A stretch of 64,000 nt of DNA from Chryseobacterium bernardetii. Its GTDB lineage: Bacteria; Bacteroidota; Bacteroidia; Flavobacteriales; Weeksellaceae. How positions within the stretch are numbered: position 1 is the first letter of the stretch; each line of letters begins with the position of its first letter. Position numbers and translations under genes: made by a program. Below the pieces are notes generated by a model, which was given only the letters and a program-made list of their open reading frames with translations, did not search any database and was not told the origin of the DNA. Location: positions 372,001 to 436,000 of the forward strand of contig NZ_CP033932.1 of NCBI RefSeq assembly GCF_003815975.1, written 5' to 3'. This document shows, one piece after another, positions 1 to 7,099 of this stretch.

Positions 1-1100
1 TTCCAGATATCTACCACAGCATGATCATTCGCAATCATTGCAGTGTCTTTTGCAACAGGTCTTGGAGCAACGCCAAAATATAATTGCTTCCCGTTTTTAC
101 TGAACAGAGGTAAACGATTTTCGGAAACTACCCAATTCGTTTTCATTTGGGCGTTTTCATTGGTTATGATTTCTTTTTTATTTCCTTTAAAACTAAAGTA
201 ATATAAATTATAAAGCTTTACCAGATCATTCTGTGCAGAAGAAGTTCCCACATAGGCCAATTGGTTTCCTTCTTCATCAAAAGACAGCTGTGAAAAATCA
301 CCTTCCATTTCGGAAATTTTAGTAACAGTTCCTTTCTGCAGATCTACCACCTGAACCGTTTCAAGAGCATACTTCTTTGGTTTAGATTTGTCTGTATCCT
401 TTTTATCCGCAGACTTTTCTTCCGTTGAATCTTTTTCCTCTTTTTTATTCTTTTTCTCTTCCGGTTTCTTTGTTACAAAAGCAAGCTGCTTTCCATTTTT
501 ACTGAACTCATAACGGATTACATTATCATACGTTGTGCTCTTTCCATCCAGAAGATTACGTACAACCAACTGTAGAGGCTTTATATTTTTCTCTTCCTCT
601 TTATTTTCATCACCATCTTCTTTATCTGCAGATTTATCTTTTAAATCTTCCAGAAGATAGGCAATATAAGAACCTGCTTTTTCAGGAATTTTAAATGTTT
701 TTACGTTAGGAATTTTCTCAGTTTGGCCATTTAAAACATCAACAATAGCAAGGCTGTCTTTGGTAAGTTTATTTTTTTTAAGCTTTTTATCTTTTACGGC
801 TTTTATATCTTTATACAGCGGACGGATCTGAAAAACAGCAAATCGGGAATCATTCGTAAAATCTACTTTTGTTCCCCTTGCAAACTTCTTTGAAGTTTTA
901 TTCTCTACGGAATATAAAAAAAGATTAGGATTCCCTTCCTGAACATCCACTGAATAGGCGATCCATTTTCCATCATTTGAGATTTTTCTCGAACCGATAT
1001 TTTGCCAATTATCATAGACAGAATGGTCTAAAGGTTTCTTCTGCCCATACAGGCCACAAGCCATTATGAACAGAATAAAAATTGTACATTTCAACTTCAT
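1..1100 (-). CDS. S9 family (prolyl oligopeptidase-like) peptidase, N-terminal part, cut by window edge
   Basis: The reverse strand reads open from an ATG at 1100 to the window edge, about 366 residues with no stop. It begins with a signal peptide (MKLKCTIFILFIMACGLYGQ), so the product is exported. The visible part resembles the N-terminal beta-propeller half of secreted S9 peptidases: repeated 'SxDGKWIAY' and 'SKNGKQLAFVT' type strands, with a lysine/glutamate-rich low-complexity insert around residues 200-245. The alpha/beta-hydrolase domain with the catalytic Ser-Asp-His would lie beyond position 1 and cannot be seen, so activity cannot be judged. It is transcribed divergently from htpG. 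The S9 assignment is by resemblance. Confidence 0.8.
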   Translation of the reverse strand, partial: MKLKCTIFILFIMACGLYGQKKPLDHSVYDNWQNIGSRKISNDGKWIAYSVDVQEGNPNLFLYSVENKTSKKFARGTKVDFTNDSRFAVFQIRPLYKDIKAVKDKKLKKNKLTKDSLAIVDVLNGQTEKIPNVKTFKIPEKAGSYIAYLLEDLKDKSADKEDGDENKEEEKNIKPLQLVVRNLLDGKSTTYDNVIRYEFSKNGKQLAFVTKKPEEKKNKKEEKDSTEEKSADKKDTDKSKPKKYALETVQVVDLQKGTVTKISEMEGDFSQLSFDEEGNQLAYVGTSSAQNDLVKLYNLYYFSFKGNKKEIITNENAQMKTNWVVSENRLPLFSKNGKQLYFGVAPRPVAKDTAMIANDHAVVDIW

Positions 1101-1181
1101 TTTTAAAAAAATTTAAGGATTAAAAGTATGATATTTCTTTGACAAATCCTCACAATTTTTAGTTTATAACTATTGAAAAAA

Positions 1182-1222
1182 TGTCATTCTGTCACTTTCT
1201 GCTCCATGGTATTTTTTTTGAG
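1182..1222 (+). promoter_or_regulatory. Candidate sigma-54-like promoter of htpG with upstream TGTCA repeat
   Basis: TGGTATTTTTTTTGAG at 1207-1222 fits the -24/-12 pattern TGGYAY...TTG with correct GG-to-G spacing; the final C of the -12 element is A here. Just upstream, TGTCA occurs twice (1182-1186 and 1190-1194). No TAnnTTTG box stands at a better distance. The htpG ATG is 33 bases beyond the -12 element. The sigma-54 reading is inference. Confidence 0.4.
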
Positions 1223-1255
1223 AAAGATTCTGAAAATTAAAAAATCTAAAATATT

Positions 1256-3148
1256 ATGACGAAAGGAAATATTAATGTATCGGTGGAAAATATTTTCCCA
1301 CTTATTAAAAAGTTTCTTTACAGTGACCACGAAATATTCTTAAGAGAGCTGATTTCTAATGCTACAGATGCTACTCTGAAACTGAAACATTTAACAAGTA
1401 TTGGCGAAGCAAAAGTAGAATACGGGAATCCGAAACTTGAGGTTAAGATTGATAAAGAACAGAAAACACTGCGTATTATAGACCAAGGTATCGGTATGAC
1501 CGGTGAAGAGGTTGAAAAATACATCAACCAGGTTGCTTTCTCAGGAGCTGAAGAGTTTCTGGAAAAATATAAAGATACAGCAAAGGATTCAGGAATTATC
1601 GGACACTTTGGTCTTGGTTTCTACTCTGCCTTCATGGTAGCAGAAAAAGTAGAAATTCTTACAAAATCCTATAAAGACGAGCCTGCTGTAAGATGGATCT
1701 GCGACGGAAGCCCGGAATTCACTCTTGAAGAAACTACTGATAAAACAGACAGAGGAACGGAAATCATTCTACATATTGCAGAAGACTCTGTAGAATTTTT
1801 GGAAGAAGGAAAAATCCGTGAACTTTTATTAAAATATAACAAGTTCATGCCTGTTCCTATCAAATTTGGAACAAAAACGCATACTCTTCCTTTACCGGAA
1901 GACGCTCCGGAAGATGCTGTTGCTGAAACTGAAGAAGTAGATAACATCATCAACAACCCTACTCCGGCATGGACAATTGCTCCAAGTGATCTTACCAATG
2001 AGGATTATATGAAGTTCTACCACGAACTGTATCCAATGCAGTTTGAGGAACCTTTATTCCACATTCACCTGAATGTAGATTATCCTTTCAACCTTACCGG
2101 TGTTTTATTCTTCCCGAAATTAAGCAATAACTTAAACATTGAAAAAGATAAAATCCAGCTATATCAGAACCAGGTATTCGTAACGGATGAAGTAAAAGGT
2201 ATTGTTCCGGACTTCCTGATGCTTCTGAGAGGGGTAATTGATTCCCCTGATATTCCATTGAATGTATCCCGTTCTTACCTTCAGGCAGATGGTGCTGTAA
2301 AGAAAATCTCTTCTTACATCACGAAGAAAGTAGCTGATAAAATGGCTTCTTTAATCAATGAAAACCGTGAAGACTACGAGCAGAAATGGAATGATATTAA
2401 AGTAGTAATTGAATACGGAATTGTTACAGAAGAGAAATTTGCTGAAAAGGCTGATAAATTTACTTTATACCCTACAACAGATGGGAAATACTTCCTTTGG
2501 AATGAACTGGTAGACAAAATCAAACCTACTCAAACTGATAAGGACAATAAGCTTGTAGTTCTTTACGCTACCAATGCTGATGAGCAACACAGCTATATCC
2601 AATCTGCAAAAGATAAAGGATATGAAGTGCTGTTATTAGATTCTCCAATCATTTCACACGTTATCCAAAAACTGGAAACTACAAAGGAAAACATTTCATT
2701 TGCAAGAGTAGATGCAGATCACATCAACAATCTTATCAAGAAAGATGAGCCTGTTATTTCAAAACTAAATGATACTGAAAAGGAATCGTTGAAAAAGAAT
2801 GTAGAAGAAGCAATCAAAGATTCTAAATTTACAGTTCAGCTTGAAGATCTGGACAGCAATGATGCTCCATTTACGATCACCCAGCCAGAGTTCATGAGAA
2901 GAATGAAAGAAATGCAGGCTACCGGTGGTGGCGGCATGTTCGGAATGGGTGGCTTCCCGGAAATGTACAACCTGGTAGTAAACTCCAACAGTGAACTTTC
3001 TAATCAGATCTTAAAAACTGAGAATACTGAGGAAAAGGAAAGCTTAATCAAATATGCTTTAGACCTGGCCAAGTTATCTCAAAATCTACTGAAAGGGAAA
3101 GACCTGACAGATTTTATACAGCGAAGCTATAAGCAACTTGAAAAATAA
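1256..3148 (+). CDS. htpG: Molecular chaperone HtpG (Hsp90 family)
   Basis: This is a full-length bacterial Hsp90 of 630 residues, the usual size. The ATPase N domain shows the Bergerat-fold motifs: FLRELISNATDA (about residues 28-39), DQGIGMT and GHFGLGFYSAFMV. The middle domain follows, including the conserved NVSRSYLQ stretch. The C-terminal dimerisation domain carries a glycine/methionine-rich segment (GGGGMFGMGGFPEMYN, about 560-575). The ATG at 1256 starts MTKGNINVSVEN, as in relatives. It acts in the cytoplasm as an ATP-dependent client-folding chaperone. It stands alone, with a hairpin terminator directly downstream and a possible stress-type promoter upstream. Confidence 0.97.
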   Translation: MTKGNINVSVENIFPLIKKFLYSDHEIFLRELISNATDATLKLKHLTSIGEAKVEYGNPKLEVKIDKEQKTLRIIDQGIGMTGEEVEKYINQVAFSGAEEFLEKYKDTAKDSGIIGHFGLGFYSAFMVAEKVEILTKSYKDEPAVRWICDGSPEFTLEETTDKTDRGTEIILHIAEDSVEFLEEGKIRELLLKYNKFMPVPIKFGTKTHTLPLPEDAPEDAVAETEEVDNIINNPTPAWTIAPSDLTNEDYMKFYHELYPMQFEEPLFHIHLNVDYPFNLTGVLFFPKLSNNLNIEKDKIQLYQNQVFVTDEVKGIVPDFLMLLRGVIDSPDIPLNVSRSYLQADGAVKKISSYITKKVADKMASLINENREDYEQKWNDIKVVIEYGIVTEEKFAEKADKFTLYPTTDGKYFLWNELVDKIKPTQTDKDNKLVVLYATNADEQHSYIQSAKDKGYEVLLLDSPIISHVIQKLETTKENISFARVDADHINNLIKKDEPVISKLNDTEKESLKKNVEEAIKDSKFTVQLEDLDSNDAPFTITQPEFMRRMKEMQATGGGGMFGMGGFPEMYNLVVNSNSELSNQILKTENTEEKESLIKYALDLAKLSQNLLKGKDLTDFIQRSYKQLEK

Positions 3149-3155
3149 TATACTG

Positions 3156-3186
3156 AAGACTGTTTCGAATGAAGCAGTCTTTTTTA
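3156..3186 (+). terminator. Rho-independent terminator of htpG
   Basis: AAGACTG (3156-3162) pairs with CAGTCTT (3175-3181) around a 12-base loop and runs into a T tract. It starts 8 bases after the htpG stop codon. Confidence 0.8.
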
Positions 3187-3198
3187 TTCTCCTTGGTT

Positions 3199-3341
3199 AT
3201 TGGAAAACGCTAAATAGCGCATGCTTTTTACATATATGTCTTTAAGGCGCAAAGATTTTTTCTGTGATAAAATTGATCTTATTGCACCTTAAATAAGCGT
3301 AATATTGATTAAACTCTTTTTCGCCTCAGCGTTCATCCAAC
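3199..3341 (-). repeat. Intergenic inverted-repeat element, copy 1 (short, internally deleted, reverse orientation)
   Basis: The reverse complement aligns with the outer parts of the elements at 4805-5071 and 6322-6612. It starts ATTGGAAAACGCTAA, contains TTAAGGCGCAAAGATTTT and CTGTGATAAAATT, and ends in a degenerate TCAGCG...CCAAC arm. The central third of the longer copies is missing. At 143 bp with inverted ends it looks like a MITE-like derivative. The open frames inside it are not genes. Confidence 0.65.
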
Positions 3342-3387
3342 ATTAGAATTAATAGAGAGTCTTCTATCCTCTATTTTTTAATCACAA

Positions 3388-3562
3388 AAGAGTTTAAAAA
3401 CTTAAGTTTATGAAGTAAATATTATTCTGTTGAGAAGAACATTTAAGTTTTTGAAAACCTAAAATTTTATTCTGATTTGAAATGTTATGAAGCATTATTT
3501 TAAAATTACTTAAATGGACTAAAGTTTTTTTAACAATGCTTTTGCGACTTTCGTGGTGCTTC
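3388..3562. repeat. Degenerate intergenic repeat with inverted ends
   Basis: The left end TCACAAAAGAGTTTAAAAA is roughly inverted at the right end (TTTTTTTAACAATGCTTTTG then CGACTTTCGTGG). The interior is AT-rich with several CTTAAGTTT-like words and no coding potential. It probably belongs to the same general class of dispersed non-coding repeats as the neighbouring elements, but a different family. The call is by eye. Confidence 0.4.
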
Positions 3563-3653
3563 TTCTCTCAATAGCGAAGATTTATCAGCATTTTTTCAAG
3601 TTTTCTATTGTATACATTGTGCTTTTTTGCCATTTTTGTATAAAATGTCGGTC

Positions 3654-4049
3654 ATGCAAAAAGAAAAATTACGTCTTATCAGAAAGCAAAAAGGATATAC
3701 TCAGCAGCAGGTAGCAGATTTTATCGCTACAGATGTATCTAATTATAGCAGAAAAGAAAGTGGTGATGTAAGAATTGTAAAAGAAGAATGGGATAAACTT
3801 GCCCGTTTCTTAGACGTACCGCTTGACGAAATTTACGAAGAAGAGGAAGCAACAATAGTTGTTAATAATGACCATCCTATATTCAATGACCAATCTGCAG
3901 GCGGTATTAACAATCAGAATCAATATAATAATATTCCGGGATCTATTATTGAAAACCTACAAGGATATATTGCTTTATTAAAGGAAGAAAATGCAAGGCT
4001 GAAAGAGGAATTAAAAAATTCCCAGAGTCCTTCAAGAGCTAAGAAATAA
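3654..4049 (+). CDS. XRE-family helix-turn-helix transcriptional regulator with C-terminal coiled coil
   Basis: A 131-residue protein if started at the ATG at 3654 (MQKEKLRLIRKQKG); an in-frame ATG at 3645 and a TTG at 3627 are possible but less typical. Residues 1-60 form a Cro/C1-type HTH (KQKGYTQQQVADF, then DVSNYSRKESG as recognition helix, then LARFLDVPLDEIY). A glutamate- and asparagine-rich linker follows, and the last 35 residues (YIALLKEENARLKEELKN) look like a short coiled coil for oligomerisation. No S24 peptidase or metabolite-binding domain is seen. It is a single-gene unit with its own terminator; its targets are unknown. Confidence 0.85.
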   Translation: MQKEKLRLIRKQKGYTQQQVADFIATDVSNYSRKESGDVRIVKEEWDKLARFLDVPLDEIYEEEEATIVVNNDHPIFNDQSAGGINNQNQYNNIPGSIIENLQGYIALLKEENARLKEELKNSQSPSRAKK

Positions 4050-4077
4050 TACAGTTTAAAACTGTAAAAATATTTGT

Positions 4078-4111
4078 ATCACTCATATCAATATATGGGT
4101 GATATTTTTTT
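4078..4111 (+). terminator. Terminator of the XRE gene at 3654
   Basis: ATCAC-t-CATAT (4078-4088) pairs with ATATG-g-GTGAT (4093-4103), followed by a run of seven T. It lies 29 bases after the stop codon. Confidence 0.7.
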
Positions 4112-4184
4112 CAGTATTGATTTTTTTCAGGTACAAAATTTATTAAGAGTTCTTTTTTAAACACAAATAAGAGTTTCATGATAG

Positions 4185-4481
4185 CTATAACTCATTCATT
4201 GGATCCCAGAACAGCTTTTTAAAGCCTTTTATTCTTAGATTTTCTACCGTAATTCCTTCCTCTTCCAATCTCTTCTGGAACTCAGGAACAGATAAGGTTC
4301 CTGAACTGGAAATAACACGGTGTGCAGGCACATCTTCAGGACAACCCCCCATTGCTTTTCCTACATGACGGGAATGATTGGGATAACCTACTGCCTTAGC
4401 TATAGCACCGTATGTAGAAACTCTTCCCTTGGGAATAAGTTTGGCTACTTCATATACCTGTTGTTTGAAAATTGCGTCCAT
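4185..4481 (-). CDS. Alkyltransferase-like (ATL) DNA-binding protein of the MGMT family
   Basis: This 98-residue protein is the DNA-binding half of the O6-alkylguanine-DNA alkyltransferase family: VYEVAKLIPKGRVSTYGAIAKAVGYPNHSRHVGKAM gives the winged helix with its arginine finger region. The usual active-site PCHRV is replaced by PAHRV (about residues 52-56). Without the acceptor cysteine it cannot remove alkyl groups itself. Known ATL proteins with Trp or Ala here bind O6-alkylguanine and pass the lesion to nucleotide excision repair; that role is inferred. The ATG at 4481 is the only sensible start. It appears monocistronic and acts in the cytoplasm. Confidence 0.9.
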   Translation of the reverse strand: MDAIFKQQVYEVAKLIPKGRVSTYGAIAKAVGYPNHSRHVGKAMGGCPEDVPAHRVISSSGTLSVPEFQKRLEEEGITVENLRIKGFKKLFWDPMNEL

Positions 4482-4568
4482 AATCTAAAATCTAGGAAAG
4501 ATATTTAAGTTTTTGCATCATTTTTGAACTCTTACAACCTCAATGATGCTTCATTAAAAGATAAAGAT

Positions 4569-4715
4569 ATGAAAAAATCATTTTTCCGTTTATTGAATGT
4601 GATCAATAAAAAGGTCCTTCCGAAGCTAAGTAAGAAAGATCCTAACAAGCTGACAAAAATAGAAAAAGGAATTCTTGCGTATCGTTATTTTGTGCTGGTT
4701 AATTCTTTGGATTGA
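4569..4715 (+). CDS. Small basic conserved protein (48 aa)
   Basis: ATG at 4569, preceded by AAAGATAAAG, opens a 48-residue ORF beginning MKKSFFRLLNVINKKVLPKL and ending AYRYFVLVNSLD. It is lysine-rich with an amphipathic start and no signal peptide. An upstream in-frame TTG at 4524 would add 15 residues that look non-coding. It resembles a family of ~50-aa proteins common in Flavobacteriia that I recall often carrying the label 'SsrA-binding protein' without clear support; it is not SmpB. Function is unknown. Confidence 0.6.
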   Translation: MKKSFFRLLNVINKKVLPKLSKKDPNKLTKIEKGILAYRYFVLVNSLD

Positions 4716-4724
4716 TTTTATTTT

Positions 4725-5130
4725 CCCACAGATGACACTGATTTTCACAGTTCTAAAATGATGCTTAAATATTTGCGCGCAGATGTTGCTGATTACACAG
4801 ATTTGTTGGAAATCGCAAAGGCGCAAAGGGTTTTCACAAATATTACACTTATTTTAAGGCGCAAGAAGATCAAAGACCTTCAGCAAGCTGTATACCTATT
4901 TTTTTTGCCACGAAGTCATGGATTAATTATATTACAAAAATTAGGCTCATTAACTTTTTTTATTCGTGCATTAGTGACTAATTATTCAACGATGTATAAT
5001 TTTATCGCAGATAAAATCTTTGCGCCTTAAAACATCAGGTAAAAAGAATTTGCACCTTTGCGATTTCCAACCTTCCGATCATATTTTCTACTCAAAATCT
5101 GCTTAATCAGCTAAATCTGCGAGAGATCTA
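4725..5130. repeat. Outer inverted repeat enclosing element copy 2
   Basis: CAGATGTTGCTGATTACACA (about 4781-4800) is mirrored in inverted form on the right by AATCTGCTTAATCAGCTAAA with ATCTGCGAGAGA (about 5096-5126). A further CACAGATGACACTGATTTTC lies at 4727-4746. These arms flank the element at 4805-5071, giving a nested arrangement. No coding potential is apparent, although short open frames cross it. Confidence 0.55.
4805..5071 (+). repeat. Intergenic inverted-repeat element, copy 2
   Basis: The left end GTTGGAAATCGCAAAGG and right end CCTTTGCGATTTCCAAC are inverted copies of each other. The interior contains TTATTTTAAGGCGCAAGAAG, GATCAAAGACCTTCAGCAAG and ATTTTATCGCAGATAAAATC, all shared with copy 3. 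A third, inner inverted pair (GCCACGAAGTCATGG near 4907 and ATTCGTGCATTAGTGAC near 4965) sits in the middle. No transposase is present; it looks like a non-autonomous or REP-like unit. Confidence 0.75.
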
Positions 5131-5151
5131 AAAAATATTAAAATATAAAAT

Positions 5152-5178
5152 AAAAAAGCGCTCCCAAATGGAAGCGCT
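5152..5178 (-). terminator. Terminator of the deoxyhypusine-synthase-like gene
   Basis: On the reverse strand AGCGCTTCC pairs with GGGAGCGCT (one G-T pair) around ATTT and is followed by six T. It lies 31 bases after the stop codon. Confidence 0.85.
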
Positions 5179-5208
5179 GATATTATAATCTCGTAAAGAG
5201 TTTATTTA

Positions 5209-6183
5209 TTATGCATTCTCAAGGATATAAGAGAACATTAACGGTGCACAGATAGTTGCGTCACTTTCAACGATAAATTTCGGTGTAGTGATATCTAATT
5301 TCCCCCAAGTGATTTTCTCATTTGGAACTGCTCCTGAATATGAACCGTAAGATGTAGTAGAATCAGAGATCTGGCAGAAATAAGACCAGAAAGGGATGTC
5401 ATGCATTTCCATATCCTGATATAACATTGGTACCACACAGATAGGGAAATCTCCTGCAATACCTCCACCAATCTGGAAGAATCCAACTCCTTTTCCACCT
5501 GAGTTTTTAGTATACCAGTCTGCAAGGTAAGTCATATATTCGATCCCTGATTTCATTGTAGTGGCTTTAAGCTCTCCTTTGATACAGTAAGACGCGAAGA
5601 TATTACCCATTGTAGAGTCTTCCCATCCTGGAACTACAATTGGTAAGTTTGCTTCAGCAGCAGCAATCATCCAAGAGTTTTCTCTAGGAATTTCGTAATA
5701 CTGCTCCAATACTCCTGAAAGGATCATTTTGTACATATATTCGTGTGGGAAATATCTTTCTCCTTTAGCTTCTGCATCTTTCCAGATTTCCACAATATGC
5801 TTCTGTAATCTTCTGAAAGCTTCTTCTTCAGGAATACAGGTATCCGTAACTCTGTTCAGTCCTCTTTCCAACAGATCCCATTCTTCCTGCGGTGTAAGAT
5901 CTCTGTAGTGGGGAACTCTTTCATAGTGAGTGTGTGCTACAAGGTTCATTAAATCTTCTTCAAGGTTAGCTCCTGTACAAGAGATAAAATCTACTTTCCC
6001 CTGACGGATCATTTCTGCAAGAATCTTCCCCAGCTCAGCAGTAGACATTGCTCCTGCCAAAGTAATCATCATTTTTCCGCCATCTTTAAGATGTGCAACA
6101 TATCCTTTAGAAGCATCCACCAATGCAGCTGCGTTGAAGTGCAGGTAATACTTTTCTATGAATTCAGTTATCGGTTTGCTCAT
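5209..6183 (-). CDS. Deoxyhypusine synthase-like (aminobutyl-transferring) enzyme
   Basis: The start is the ATG at 6183 (MSKPITEFIEKYY), giving 324 residues; an upstream TTG falls in the promoter. The NAD-binding Rossmann-like fold of the family is visible: LAGAMSTAELGKILAEMI, SCTGANLEEDL, QIGGGIAGDFPI and SYSGAVPNEKITWGKLD. Lys295 in WGK matches the lysine that forms the enzyme-substrate imine in eukaryotic DHS. Bacteria have no eIF5A, so the real acceptor is probably a small amine, as in homospermidine-type synthesis; this is inference. It is flanked by its own -7 box and terminator and has no polyamine genes next to it. Confidence 0.85.
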   Translation of the reverse strand: MSKPITEFIEKYYLHFNAAALVDASKGYVAHLKDGGKMMITLAGAMSTAELGKILAEMIRQGKVDFISCTGANLEEDLMNLVAHTHYERVPHYRDLTPQEEWDLLERGLNRVTDTCIPEEEAFRRLQKHIVEIWKDAEAKGERYFPHEYMYKMILSGVLEQYYEIPRENSWMIAAAEANLPIVVPGWEDSTMGNIFASYCIKGELKATTMKSGIEYMTYLADWYTKNSGGKGVGFFQIGGGIAGDFPICVVPMLYQDMEMHDIPFWSYFCQISDSTTSYGSYSGAVPNEKITWGKLDITTPKFIVESDATICAPLMFSYILENA

Positions 6184-6198
6184 TTTTATAATTTTTTG

Positions 6199-6206
6199 CA
6201 AAGATA
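6199..6206 (-). promoter_or_regulatory. -7 box of the deoxyhypusine-synthase-like gene
   Basis: TATCTTTG on the reverse strand matches the Bacteroidota TAnnTTTG element, 15 bases upstream of the ATG at 6183. It predicts a very short leader. No clear -33 TTTG at 19 bases was found. Confidence 0.55.
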
Positions 6207-6321
6207 AAACTTAAAAACGGAATGCAGCCCAAGCACTTGAAGAAAGTCTCATATACGGGTATTTTTTTATCATTTGTTAAATATGCAGATTGGAAGATGT
6301 TTGAATTGATATACTTTTTTT

Positions 6322-6612
6322 GTTGGGAAACGCAAGGTCGCAAAGGATTTTATCATTATTACGTTTATTTTAAGGCGCAAGAAGATCAAAGATCTTCAGC
6401 AAGTGTAACCCTATTTTTTAGCCACGATGCACGAATTTATTATATTAATATATTTTATGTTTCTATGCGGTTCAAATAGCACAATAGCTTCATTAGCTTT
6501 TTTATTCGTGCATTCGTGGCAATATTCAGCAATATGAAATTTTATCGCAGATAAAATCTTTCGCCTTAAGGCATCATACATGTAAAAAACTTGCGCCTTA
6601 GCGTTTTCCAAC
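6322..6612 (+). repeat. Intergenic inverted-repeat element, copy 3
   Basis: The left end GTTGGGAAACGCAAGG and right end CCTTAGCGTTTTCCAAC are inverted copies. The interior shares long blocks with copy 2, in the same orientation. The inner pair is better preserved here: GCCACGATGCACGAAT near 6421 and ATTCGTGCATTCGTGGC near 6504. At 291 bp it is the longest copy. It fills most of the 6202-6698 gap, which has no gene. Confidence 0.75.
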
Positions 6613-6698
6613 ATTTATCCTTATTCTCAAAAAAACAGAAAACGCAGCCCGAAATGGACTACGCTTTCTTCGTAAAATCAACCCTATATGACAAAGTT

Positions 6699-7079
6699 TT
6701 ATCCTTCCCAGGCTTCCACTTTTACAATTTCAATTTTTCTGTTTCCTTCTTTAAAAGGCCAGTCGATGATATCTCCTACTTTATATCCAACCACTGCTAA
6801 AGCAATATTTGAAAGGATAGAGTGTTTATTTTTCTTAAGTTTTTCTTTGGTAGAGGGTACAAAAATATATTCGTGCTCAAAATCCAGTGTATGATCTTTC
6901 AAAGTCACTTTTCTGTTCACTGTTACAATATCTTCAGGCAGGTCTCTTCTGAGTACCTGCTTTGCTTTTCTCAGCTCTTCAGTTAATCTTTTCTCTTCTC
7001 CGATGCTTACTTTTTTTCTTCTGAGAGTATCTTTTATGGCATCATAAATTCCTGTGGTTACTGTAATATGATCAGACAT
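6699..7079 (-). CDS. GreA/GreB-family (Rnk-like) transcription elongation factor-like protein
   Basis: From the ATG at 7079 (MSDHITVTTGIYDAIKD) the protein has 126 residues. Residues about 20-55 are charged and probably form a short helical segment (RRKKVSIGEEKRLTEELRKA). The C-terminal part has the GreA/B FKBP-like features: VTLKDHTLDFEHEYIFVP, SILSNIALAVVGYKVGDIIDW and KIEIVKVEAW. It lacks the ~75-residue coiled coil with acidic tip needed for transcript cleavage in true GreA/GreB, so it may bind RNA polymerase without that activity, as Rnk does. This is a family-level call; function is inferred. Confidence 0.7.
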   Translation of the reverse strand: MSDHITVTTGIYDAIKDTLRRKKVSIGEEKRLTEELRKAKQVLRRDLPEDIVTVNRKVTLKDHTLDFEHEYIFVPSTKEKLKKNKHSILSNIALAVVGYKVGDIIDWPFKEGNRKIEIVKVEAWEG

Positions 7080-7099
7080 TTTTTTCAATTTTTAGGATG

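Noticed and set aside
1669..1998. 109-codon frame opposite htpG
   Set aside because: Antisense shadow of a highly conserved gene; no promoter or known family.
4758..5030. Open frame of 90 codons on the plus strand
   Set aside because: It runs through the inverted-repeat element, including its palindromic ends, and has no protein-like composition.
6222..6479. Open frame of 85 codons on the plus strand
   Set aside because: Covers the left half of repeat copy 3; the corresponding frame is not kept in copy 2.
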